From NCBI GenBank assembly GCA_030760725.1, contig JASWHV010000002.1:58521900-58585899 (forward strand): 64,000 bases of DNA, read 5' to 3'. Under the pieces are notes generated by a model, which was not told the DNA's origin, did no database searches, and saw only the letters and a list, made by a program, of their open reading frames with translations. A program made the translations under genes and the position numbers. This document shows, in pieces, positions 1 through 9,787 of this stretch. The number at the start of each line of letters is the position of its first letter. Within the stretch, counting starts at the first letter, position 1. This DNA comes from Neostapfia colusana (lineage: Eukaryota; Streptophyta; Magnoliopsida; Poales; Poaceae).

Positions 1-882
1 TGTCTTTCTTCTGAGCTTCCATAATATCCTCCCTTATGGTCGGGACGAGAGCAAGATTATATAACGCCCCATATGGAATCAAGTACAGACTCGGCTCCTC
101 CTCTTCAGGTGAGATGATGGACAGACTGTTGACATGGGATTTGCGGCTTAAGGCATCGGCAACCACGTTTGCCTTTCCGGGATGGTAGTGAATCTCGATC
201 TCATAGTCTTTGATCAGTTCTAGGCATCTCCGTTGCCGCATATTCAACTCCTTTTGAGTGAATATATATTTCAGACTCTTGTGGTCGGTGTAGAGGTGCA
301 CTAAGTTCCCAAGCAAATAGTACCCCCACATTTTTAATGCCAGCACCACAGCAGCGAGCTCAAGATCATGAGTCGGATAGTGCTGCTCATGGTTACGAAG
401 TTGACGTGAGCCATAGGCACCACTCTTCCTCCTTGCATCAATATACAGCCAAGCACAATGCTAGACGCATCACAGTATACGTCGAAGGGCTTGGTTGTAT
501 CCGGTTGGGCTAACACCGGAGCTGTTGTAAGATGCTTCACTAATGCTTGGAAAGCTTCCTCACAATCTGAGCTCCAAACATATTTGACCCCCTTCTTCAA
601 CATTTCAGTAATAGGCTTAGCAAGCTTGGAGAAGTTGGGTATGAATCTCCGATAATATCCTGCTAGGCCGAGGAAACTTCTGACTTTGTAGACTGATGTG
701 GGGGACTTCCATTTCAGCACTTGTTCGATCTTGCTTGGATCAACTGCAATGCCTTCTGCAGAAATAATGTGACCAAGGAATGACACTTGGCTGATCCAAA
801 ACTCGCACTTGCTGAACTTGGCATAAAGCTTATGGTCTCGCAATCGTTGAAGTACGATATGCAAGTGTTTGGCGTGTTCTTC
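1..882 (-). pseudogene. pol: Element C pol, reverse transcriptase C-part and RNase H (broken)
   Basis: This continues the reverse transcriptase beyond the stop at 883-885, starting with EEHAKHLHIVLQRL and reading on through the thumb/connection region (FLGHIISAEGIAVDPSKI, FLGLAGYYRRFIPNF) into RNase H (YCDAS). A one-base deletion near 405-430 then shifts the frame. In the next frame the protein goes on as YGSRQLRNHEQ, YTDHKSLKYIFTQKEL and HPGKANVVADALSRKSHV up to the window edge. Integrase is not visible. With the stop and the frameshift this copy cannot make Pol. Family assignment rests on near identity of motif order with element B. Confidence 0.9.
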
Positions 883-3136
883 TTAAGACTTGGAGTAAAC
901 CAAGATGTCGTCTCTGAACACCAACACAAACTTGTCCAACTCCAGCATGAACACTGAGTTCATGAGATACATGAAGTGTGCCGGGGCGTTGGTGAGACCA
1001 AAGGACATGACGAGGTATTCATACAACCCATATCTCGTCGAGAAGGCCGTCTTCGGAATATCTTCCGCTCGGATCTTAATTTGATGATATCCGGAGCGAA
1101 GATCCATCTTTGAAAATACACTCGCACCCACAAGTTGATCGAAGAGAATATCGATGCGGGGCAGTGGATACTTATTCTTGATGGTGATGGCGTTGAGAGG
1201 TCGGTAGTCCACACACAACCTCAAGGTTTCATCCTTCTTCTTCACGAAAAGCGCCGAGCATCCCCATGGCGAGGAACTCGGTCGAATGAAACCCTTCTTC
1301 ATTAGATCGTTGAGCTGCTCCTTCAGTTCAGCCAGCTCACTCGGAGCCATCTTGTATGGTCTCCGTGATATCGGCGTCGTTCCAGGTACAAGTTCAATCT
1401 TTAACTCGACATCCCTTTCGGGTGGCATGCCCGGGAGATCATCCGGAAAGACATCCGGGTATTCACGGACCACAAGAATATCCTCAAGTTTTGTGGCTTC
1501 CGTGTTATATGTGGCTGGAGCTTCTTGAACCGAACGGTCAAGAATAAGAACATGTGGTCCATGAAGTGGAGAGTTTAAACGAACCACACGTGGAATGATG
1601 TCAAGAGCAGCACCATGGCGATGTAGCCATGACATTCCTAAAATGACATCAAGTTTTTGACTCTCTAACATGATCAGAGAAGTCAGATATAGATTCCCAC
1701 CCAACTGTAATGGTGCTCTATAGACCATTCTATCAGCTGTTATTTTCCCACCCGGAGAACATATCAAATATGAATTATTTGTGGGAATGATAGGCAGTTG
1801 ATATTTAATAACATAAGACTGACTTATGAAATTATGGGTGGCACCGGAGTCAAAAAGTATGACTACAGGATGATCTAAGTAAGAGAACATACCCGCGAGG
1901 ACGGGTTTGCCTTCCGGCACGTCTTCGATGGCTAAGTGGTGGACGTTGCTGGGTTTTGGTGCGGGTTTCTTGGGCTGGTTGCGGGGCTGATTAGCGCCCT
2001 GATATGGTGCTGCACCCCTGCCCTGTCGTGGCTCGGGGCAGTCCCTTGAAATGTGCCCGACACGGCCACACGTGTAGCACGTGTAAGGTGTCGGGGTCCC
2101 GCCGACTTCAGGACGGAATCCCGGTGCACGCTGTTGAAACTGAGGTGCACGCGGGACCATCCTTTGCTGCTGCTGTTGCTGTGGTGGATGCGTCGGTCGA
2201 AAGCCCCGCGCATTATATTTCCGACCGTGAAACTGAGGCGGTCGCGTCGGTGGCTGCCATCTCTGACCGGATGGTGAGTGATACACAAACGCGGTATTTC
2301 TGTGGCGTCCCACCACTGCTGCTTGTCAGCGCTCTGCGTTTCCTTTTATCAGAACCGCGCTCACGCTGAGCATTCTCTTGTAGAATTGCTGCGTTAACGA
2401 GGTCTTTGAATGTGCCGCGATTGCTTTGGGCGAGATGGACCTTCATCTTTGAATTCAGGCCCCGGAAGAACGCGTTGCGCTTGTTGTATTCCGTCCCCAC
2501 AAATCCTGGCGCATACTGCGCCAGCGGGTTGAATAACCTGGAGTACTCATGAGCAGTCCTCTCACCTTGCCGTAACGCTAGGAACTCCTGGAGCTTCATT
2601 TCCATCACACCGGGAGGTATGTGATAGGCGCAGAACACCTCCCGGAACTCCGTCCATGTGACGGCATGGCCAGCCGGTAAGGAGGCGGTGTAGTTCGCCC
2701 ACCAGGTACCGGCTTCTCCTTGAAGCTGTTGCGCTGCATACAGCTCTTTCTGATGTTCGGTGCACCGTAGCAGCCCGAACTTCGCCTCCAGAGTGCGGAT
2801 AAAGCTGTCCGCCTCCAAAGGTTCCTCGGCCTCCGTGAAGACCGGTGGATGGGTCTCCATGAATTCCGAATACGAACTGTGTTGGGGCTGGTGTTGCCCA
2901 TTGTCTTGGCGTCCTCCCTGATGGGACGCATTTTGCTGGACTAGCATCCGCAGCAACTCGGTTTGCTCGTCACGCGAGCTGAGCACTGCGGCGAGAACCT
3001 CCACCAGGTTTCTTGGAAGTTCTGTCGTTGGAGGAAGTGGTTGCTGCTGTGTCGTGGTTTGCTACGGAGGTGGGGACTCATCACCACGAACCTAACTCGG
3101 ACCTCCCTCCTCTTGTGTTGAACGTGTCCGCACCAT
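883..3136 (-). pseudogene. gag-pol: Element C gag, protease and reverse transcriptase N-part (broken)
   Basis: The ancestral start is the ATG at 3134-3136 (MVRTRSTQEEGG), which aligns with MTRTRANPDVGG of element B. Two in-frame TAG codons follow at 3092-3094 and 3062-3064. After them come the gag core (TWWANYTASLPAGHAVTW), a frameshift near 2285, a CCHC zinc knuckle (CYTCGRVGHISRDC), the aspartic protease site (LFDSGATHNF) and reverse transcriptase (RLCVDYRPLNAITIKNKYPL). The catalytic box reads FRDD where B, A and F have FIDD. The reading frame ends at a TAA (883-885) after VYSKS, where the siblings have GAA or GAG. At least three nonsense codons and one frameshift mark a dead copy. Confidence 0.92.
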
Positions 3137-4806
3137 TCTGCATTCAGATCGTTCAAATGATCAGCACATGTTGGTTTATTTCATCCAGTCTATACAATAG
3201 TAATGCGAGAATGGAATAAACAGCACGCATAACAGTCACACATATGGCTAAAGTATAAACTTTATGCAACATATACATCCCTGGACCGTGTCACATGATC
3301 GAGTTCCAAAGTATTGAACTTTATGGGTTGAAAGTTCATTTCGACCATCGGGTCACCACTGGATGTTAAGTGTGTTAGCATGCGTAATTCCTCGCTATTG
3401 TACAGGATCCAAACATGTACTCGCCTGAAATGATACGTTGAACGCAAAAACTTTTCGACTCCAACTCGCTGTTTTACAACAGCCACTGGACGTCGAACGG
3501 TTAAACTAAGTGTTTTGGTGGAAACACTTCAACATGGTGCTCACTGTCCAGCTCCTGGTCCAGCTGACCAGTCTGGATAATTCAACAGTTTTGACCTCTA
3601 TAGAGGCAAAATCTGGACTAGTGTTCAACAACAAAGTTGTAGCACATTTCCTGTACTTTCCAGCGGTGTCTTTCTTGACCCTTAGAAATTTTTCTACAGG
3701 AAATTGTGGTTGAAATAAAGAAAATTCCAAAGAGCATTCTGGTCTGCCCTGTTTCTGGACAGTGCCTACTCATCTGAGATTTTCATCCCATTGGAGGGAG
3801 ATTTTGTTCTGGAGCTCTGCAGAAAAGTTGTAGAGGATTTCAAAACCTTTCCAGAATGGTATCGCACACCTCCATTGGTTCAACCAATCTTAACTTATGC
3901 CCTGTTCAAGTTCAGCAAAATTTATGTCGAAAACAGGGGAGATTATTCCTAAGTTTTTGAGACTGAATCTATACTCCCAATTGACTCTTTTCTTTGAAAA
4001 TAAACTTTTATGCAGTTTCGGTACTACGTTTCCTCACCAAAGAATAATCCTAAACCGGCATCCCGGCATATACGTGTCAAATGGTGGAACTAAAAACGTC
4101 ACTCACAAACGTGCTTAATGTACCTGCAGAAGAACACACAATAATTGTGCACACAAGGGTTTTTAACATTGCAGGCAGTTCCATATGTAGTAAAAACATA
4201 CGGTCCGTATCATTGCCATACAGATCGTCCTTGAATCAAGCCACGTATCAAGATACATGGTCGTGTTTTCACACCACACGACGGGGGACCCGAGTAGAGC
4301 GCGAACGAGTCGTTACGGCTGGGAATTTTATCAACCCAACGGATAGCACCTACTGCCTCATGACCGTTGAGGCACGCCGATGGCGAGCGCTGCGTATGGC
4401 GCTTTGAACATTGAACGTTCAAGAGTTGCATACTATCGTGTTGCTTACCACACGATGGGGTATTCTCACTTTTGCCTAAAGCATGCTGGAGATCAGCGTT
4501 TTCATATGCTCTCAGAACCATGAAGAGGTTTAGAGACTCATATTAACTACTGTGCCAAGCCACGGTATAACCTTCCATACTATTACTCGTATGGCGAGTT
4601 ACCGCAATTGATCCGCCTACGGTGGCGTACCTTACCTCTTACTTGATGTCGGAGCGTCGTTACAGAATGTATAACACATAAGTTAGCCTTTCCACCTTAG
4701 TAACTACTACTATCATAGACCTTATATGGGCTTAATGACTAATCCTCACTCGACTACTTCTAAATTTTCAAAATAGGCTCTTTTCGAGCATGCTATTCCC
4801 AATGCG
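3137..4806 (-). other. Element C untranslated leader between PBS and gag
   Basis: This 1.7 kb has no coding pattern I can support. It lacks the pre-gag ORF found in A, B and F. Parts resemble the leader of B, for example the AAAGTTGTAGAGG and CTTTCCAGAA phrases near 3825-3860. Just before the gag ATG the minus strand reads GAATGCAG followed by AATGG, an acceptor-like site comparable to that of the sibling elements. Confidence 0.6.
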
Positions 4807-4818
4807 GCTCTGATACCA
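4807..4818 (-). other. Element C primer binding site (initiator tRNA-Met)
   Basis: On the minus strand it reads TGGTATCAGAGC, the standard plant retrotransposon primer site complementary to the 3' end of initiator tRNA-Met. It lies 4 bases inside the 5' LTR end (4823), as expected. Confidence 0.93.
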
Positions 4819-4930
4819 CGACTGTGGGGACCACCCCGTCGTTCACCCACTCCAGGATCGCATAGGGTGGTGCCGTGCGATGAGGCACCCAACAGCACAC
4901 ATGAAAAAAATTAATAACAACATACAAACT

Positions 4931-4936
4931 TTTATT
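4931..4936 (-). terminator. Polyadenylation signal, element C LTR
   Basis: The minus strand reads AATAAA, downstream of the stop of the acidic ORF and about 110 bases before the LTR 3' end. It is in the same relative place as the AATAAA motifs in A, B and F. Confidence 0.55.
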
Positions 4937-5079
4937 TGATATAAAACAGAGAAAGTATTTTACAAAAACTTAATTATGCAGCGGAGGTTATATACATAGC
5001 TACTCTCAAATACTAACTAAGCAAAAGTGCAGCCATCCAGCCCAGGGATGCTACACACTAGCAGCATAGGACCGGAGAA

Positions 5080-6356
5080 TCACGGCGGCATGCAGGGCTC
5101 CAACTCGGCCGTGCACCCCGACAGGGGCATTGCCTCGTCCTCGGACCCCTCCTCATATCTCTCACCTGCATACAGCTCAAATATTGCAACCGTGAGCACG
5201 ATGGCTCAGCATGGCTTAACCGACAACCCTAGGCATGGAACTCTACATGCAAGGATGTGTAAAATAGGAAGAAGGACTTTGCAATAAAGACACACCTACA
5301 TGTTGATCCTTACTTTCAGCTTTATTGCAACAGTTTAATGAGCCTTAGGCAGCCCTCACATCGGAAGTCCACAATCAAACAAGAAACGCTTTCCTCCGAT
5401 GTGGTGATGCCCAAAGTGGAATATAAACTTAGTTAGCTCTATAACTCCAGCAAAAAAGGTTTCAAGACATTAATAATTCAATGCAGCATTTTCAGTTGGC
5501 TTATTTCACTTCTTACTACGTCACAGCACAGTGAACAAGCGGGTACTCAAATAACCGCGAGGGACGGTGATTACAATCAAGACACACCCGGATAACACGT
5601 TGCATACACCCACTTTCAGAAGTGTGATTCCACAAACCTTCCTACTCTGTTGTATGCAACAACCTTTCAAAGGCAACCCAAATGCCGAACCGGTCCATCC
5701 GTAAGGGGCAGGAGGTCCCCGCGTGGAGCGTGACTGTGCCCACCGGCAGATTTACACCTTGCTACCCTCAACCCACTCCTATTTACGGTTGGGTAAGCCT
5801 CGGCACCCAGGTTAACCAATTACACCGGTTTCCTAGTTTCCATATGCCAGTATGCATCCGGTACTGTTCGATACTTGTCCAGCAGGGCCGCACACAGACG
5901 GTCCTCAATCGACACCAACAGGGCTACGCATGTGAGACCTCTGCTCACTGCATCCTATCCCCCCTGCTGGGTCTCATTTTCATAACTTAATCCATTTTCT
6001 ACCTCTTCTCATTCCGGGTGATAAGTACTATCTCGCGAGTAGCTTCCAACCACTCGACTTCTACCGAGATCCTAAACTTTAGCATGGCATTCTCTACTCG
6101 TCGAGTTTGTAAACTACCCAACCCTTTATAGGATTTAAAAGGCTATGCAAGTGGGGTTTCAATCACCCTAACTCTAATGCAAGCATTCACCCTAGACATA
6201 AGTGATAAAAATGAAAAGCATTATAAAAGGTACTTAAGTGCAACCGGGGTTGCCTGGTTGCGAGTTAAATGTGAAGTCAGCTTCTGGTGGAAGGATGTCC
6301 AAGGGCTCCGGTGCGTCTTCAACTTCGGTCACTATGATGAAATGTAATAAATACAT
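5080..6356 (-). CDS. LTR-embedded two-exon acidic small protein, copy in element C
   Basis: Exon 1 is 6254-6356 (103 nt), beginning ATG (MYLLHFII) and continuing EVEDAPEPLDILPPEA. Exon 2 is 5080-5165, reading RYEEGSEDEAMPLSG, then AELEPCMPP and TGA. The intron (5166-6253) starts GC and ends TGCAG and is in phase 1. Joined, this gives 62 residues rich in Glu and Asp. Element A (32362-33638) has the same exon 1 length, the same intron phase and the same residue pattern (VEEEPEVLDFVTPEE; YEEG; EWESC.PP) despite heavy DNA divergence, which is why I call it coding. I recognise no domain and the function is unknown. The splice is inferred; the GC donor (CCAG/GCAACC) is weak. It could be a decayed host-gene fragment captured by an ancestral LTR. 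Confidence 0.55.
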
Positions 6357-8143
6357 GTGTAAGTATTAAGGATTTATGAGATTTGGACTTCTATTCATAG
6401 CTATTGCTATTTAGAATCCTTAATTGGTTTTGGGATTTTTACAGTGGATACTAGACCCTCTAAGGATGATCTGAGAAAAATTTGGAGAAATGTCATTGCA
6501 CATTGTGGTCTCCAAAATTCCTACAAGCACAAGGTTTCTCTGAATTTTGAGTCCAAATCAGGAGCTTTGACATAGCTAACAATGGAAGATCTGATTAGGG
6601 TAAGTCTCCATGGTTCTAACAAAATTTGTTCCACCATCTTTGGAGCTACCAACAGAGAGATATGAATTTTGGAAGTTGGATAGGAGTTCTGAAAAGTTTC
6701 TGTTTAAATTTGAATTTTCAAATAAATGCTGAACTTTGGAAGACAATTTGACCTAGAAAACCAACTCCAATGATGCTCAAATTTTTACTGGAGATCAGTT
6801 ACTATGAAAAGGATTAGCTTCCCAAATTTGGGAATATTTCATAAATAATTACTCCAGTAATAAATCCCTAAAATATTTACTAAAAACAATTCTACAGAAA
6901 TCCCTGGGCATTTTCATAGCAAGCAATTTGTTCCTCTGTGAAGTACTCCTCCTAAGGATATAAACAAAATTGGTCTCACCCTTTTAGGAGTTGCCTACAC
7001 AAAGTTATGGATTTTTCAAACTTGAATAGCTCTCTGTTTGAAACCTACACAGAGACTTAACAGGGGGCCCCACTTGTCAGGTCTTTCTTCAACCTCCCGC
7101 CAGAGACGCGCGTGCACACCAGCACAGATCCTGGCGTGGCTCGTTCTCCATCATTTCTCCACCAAATTAGCTCCGGTTTTGCCCTACATGCTCCTTGGAA
7201 CATGGCACAGCTGCCGGGCAAGGTTTCCGTGCATGAAAACGGACGAAAACAGGTTGGCACCGGTGGGGCGGCTCTGGAGCTCGGCATCAACGCGTTCTGG
7301 CACGTCCAAAGCTTATCACGGCAAGCTACCTTGCCCTAAAGCATCACCAATGATCGGGGAACATGGAACGCAGGATAAACCATGCAGCAAATGGCCGGAA
7401 CATGGGGTTCACCGGAGGACCGACCCGTTTTTGACGCTGCCGGTGATTTCTCGTCGCCCGGGGCGTGGGATGGCTGGTTTAACCCGTGCTTTGGCTTGAG
7501 ACGGTGCTAGGGTCACTAGTTTCTGTGGCTTGAATTGTAGAACTGATGATCAACCACGTTGGACGAATTTCCAGTTTTTGTTTGGGACGGTTCTTCACGT
7601 GTACCGGCGCCAAAACCCAAATTCCGGCGAGCCAGCGATGGGGAAGGGCATGGGGACTGCGGTAGCATGATCTACACACCTTGGCGCACCTTAGGGAGGT
7701 GCTGGACGTGCAGGAGATGCGTTGGAGCGGCCGGAAGGCGAGGTGCAGTGATGGTGCGACGTGCTCTGTTTTGCCGGTGAAGAACAGCTTGGGCACAGCG
7801 AGGGGAGCTCGGGGATGAGCTGAGGAGCGGTGGAACACGTTGAGGGGTCGCTGGCGCAGCTCCTGGGGCGATCAACCGGTGCTGGGGGTGGCTGGAGGGT
7901 GCTGAAGCACGAGCACAGAGGGGGCGCATGTGTTTCCTTCGCTGGACGCTCGAGAGCTGAGGAAAAAGCTTCGGTGGAGGTAGAGATACAAAGTTTGATC
8001 GTGCTGCTGCTTCAACCAGCCTCAGTGCTTGCCGTGGAGAGGAAGTCACAAGCAGCTCGGTGGAGGGAATACTACAGCACGGTGGCAGCTCGAGAAGGAG
8101 AACAGAAGCAAATTGCCTCTGTTATTTCATGTGTCACTGCCAT

Positions 8144-8154
8144 GTGGGTCCCAC
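8144..8154. promoter_or_regulatory. TCP-like palindrome in element C LTR
   Basis: GTGGGTCCCAC contains the plant TCP transcription-factor core GTGGGNCC on both strands. It lies 555 bases from the LTR 5' end. The LTRs of A, B and G carry the same palindrome about 607 bases from their starts, so it is conserved across diverged families. Confidence 0.5.
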
Positions 8155-8709
8155 CCCACCTAATAGCTCTGATATTTTTCTCCAAATTAAATCCTTTGCT
8201 TCCTCCCAAAGTCATTGTTTGAAATACTTTAATTCAAATGATTTTAATTCTAGTGTGGAATTTGAACTGACTTTGGTTATTTGAATTTGAATTGGAATTT
8301 GAATCTTCCCTTTTGCATTGTTCCAAAAGCTTGGCAAACCAACTCAAAAAATTCTGAATTTTGGCATGGCTGCTAATTCAAATGTGAAGAACACACTTGT
8401 GGAACAAAATTTGCAAATTGAGGAAGTTTGGATTTGAAGCTGAAATTTAAATTCATATTCAAGGACTTCCTCTTTTAATCCCAAACAAATATTGAAACTC
8501 CTCCAATTGAGCTGAAATTTGGAAGGGTGAATATTTGAAATATGAAGACCCAAGTTATGAATTTAGATATCCATGTTTGGAAGTTTTGGGAAGTTTGAAT
8601 CCTCACTTTGAACTTACACCTTTATGATTTAAAAGTTTTAATTCCCCTCATTTTTCCTAAGTGTACATGAGCTGAAAATTCTTGCTACCACTTTTTTGGG
8701 GATTTTACA

Positions 8710-9536
8710 GCGAGGAGAGGTACAAGACGTAGACAATCCATGTCGAGGTTCCGGCAGGACCTACGTCACCAGGTTGGGCGCTGTTCACCGTTACGGTGAG
8801 AGGTAGACAACAGGAGGGGATGTGGCAAGTGGCAGCCTGCGACACCATGTCACGTTTCTGCCAACTACACGTGACAGCTATGGAGGGCACTCCATACGTG
8901 CTCGTTCCGGTGGAGGGACGGGCTCATCATGTGTGGGAAGGAAGGTACCGGGAGGCAACCGATCCGGGTTGCCCAAGGTAAAACCCCACAGAGGCAAACC
9001 TCAGCCTCCAGATGAGGGCGGGAAACGCCATGATGGACAGCCAAGCTGTTCATACGGAGCATCTCGCCGCAAGGCTCAAGGAGAGCACAAGCTGTGGAGA
9101 GCATTTCGAGAGTGCTTACAGCGCACTCCGCAATGTGCTCCTTCTGACGATCAAGCGACTGAACGAACAGCATAATCAGTTGCATCGTCTGAAGAAGGCG
9201 AAGAAGAAAAGCCGTGTTGACATCGCGGCGTTACAAGAGCTGGTGCAGTCTCTAACCCAGCAGAATGAGGACCTTACTCAAGAGCGGGACGACGCTATTG
9301 AGGAAGGGCAAGGCTGGGAAGAAGACTACAACCAAGCCATGGATGAGGTGCATGCATTGCAGGACCTCGTACCTCCGGTATTGCGCATACCGGTGGTCTT
9401 GGGTCTTCCGGCTATGGAAGAGCCCGAGATGGGCGAAGAGGTTGTAGATCCAGCACCACCAGCAAAGGTACCGGAGGAGGACGACTCACAGGAGGTCGAG
9501 TTCTACTCCGAGGAGGGGGTTACCGTTGCCAAGTAG
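8710..9536 (+). pseudogene. Element A pre-gag ORF (5' truncated, two stops)
   Basis: It aligns with residues from about 48 onward of the 314-aa pre-gag ORF of element B. Conserved pieces are TIHVEVPAGPT, DTMSRFCQLHV, VEGRAHHVWEGRY and the Lys-rich coiled-coil start KKAKKKSRVDIAALQELVQ. Insertion of C removed the 5' part. In-frame stops lie at 8730-8732 (TAG where B has Trp) and 8979-8981 (TAA where B has Tyr). After the second stop it is open from about 8982 to 9536. It ends EEGVTVAK, six residues past the stop used by B and F, whose ORF stops at the codon that is GAG here. Confidence 0.88.
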
Positions 9537-9787
9537 GGCAACCAGAGTAGTATGACCCAAACTTTTGTAACCAGTGACATGTCGTGTAGGAAGTAGCGTA
9601 TGTATAGATAGTGACGACATGAGCACGACTTCTCGGAGACCCGAGAATAATGTATCTTGTATAAAGTTTATGCTTTATCAATATATGTGAATGTTGTGCA
9701 AATTATTCATGTGTCACTTCAATACCTACTGTTGCATATGGAATTTTAAGTATGACATATACTGATCGCTGCTGTTTGAATTTCAGA

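Larger units (their letters stand above)
1..8709 (-). mobile_element. Element C: Ty3/gypsy retrotransposon, left part outside window
   Basis: From right to left this holds a 5' LTR (4823-8709), an initiator-Met PBS, a leader and a broken gag-pol that leaves the window at position 1. Its right end (TACA at 8706-8709) cuts the pre-gag ORF of element A: from 8710 the sequence aligns codon by codon with the pre-gag ORF of element B. The bases 8710-8714 (gcgag) should be one copy of the target duplication; the other copy and the 3' LTR lie left of the window. C is related to but clearly diverged from A, B and F, and unlike them has no recognisable pre-gag ORF between LTR and gag. Confidence 0.9.
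4823..8709 (-). repeat. Element C 5' LTR (3887 bp)
   Basis: It starts TG at 4823, just outside the PBS, and ends TACA at 8709 where the pre-gag ORF of A resumes. In the sense direction (right to left) it holds an AT-rich part, a TCP-like palindrome at 8144-8154, a GC-rich leader-like block (about 7050-8150) with a donor-like CCAAG/GTGTGT at 7681, AT-rich filler, a two-exon acidic ORF (5080-6356) and an AATAAA at 4931-4936. This order matches the LTRs of A, B and F although the sequence is strongly diverged. The ORFs longer than 60 codons in the GC-rich block are not conserved, and I leave them out. Confidence 0.88.

Noticed and set aside
1286..2369. Plus-strand ORFs over the C gag-pol, and similar antisense ORFs over B, A and F
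   Set aside because: Mirror frames of conserved gag-pol codons; their sequences follow the sense protein and have no motif of their own.
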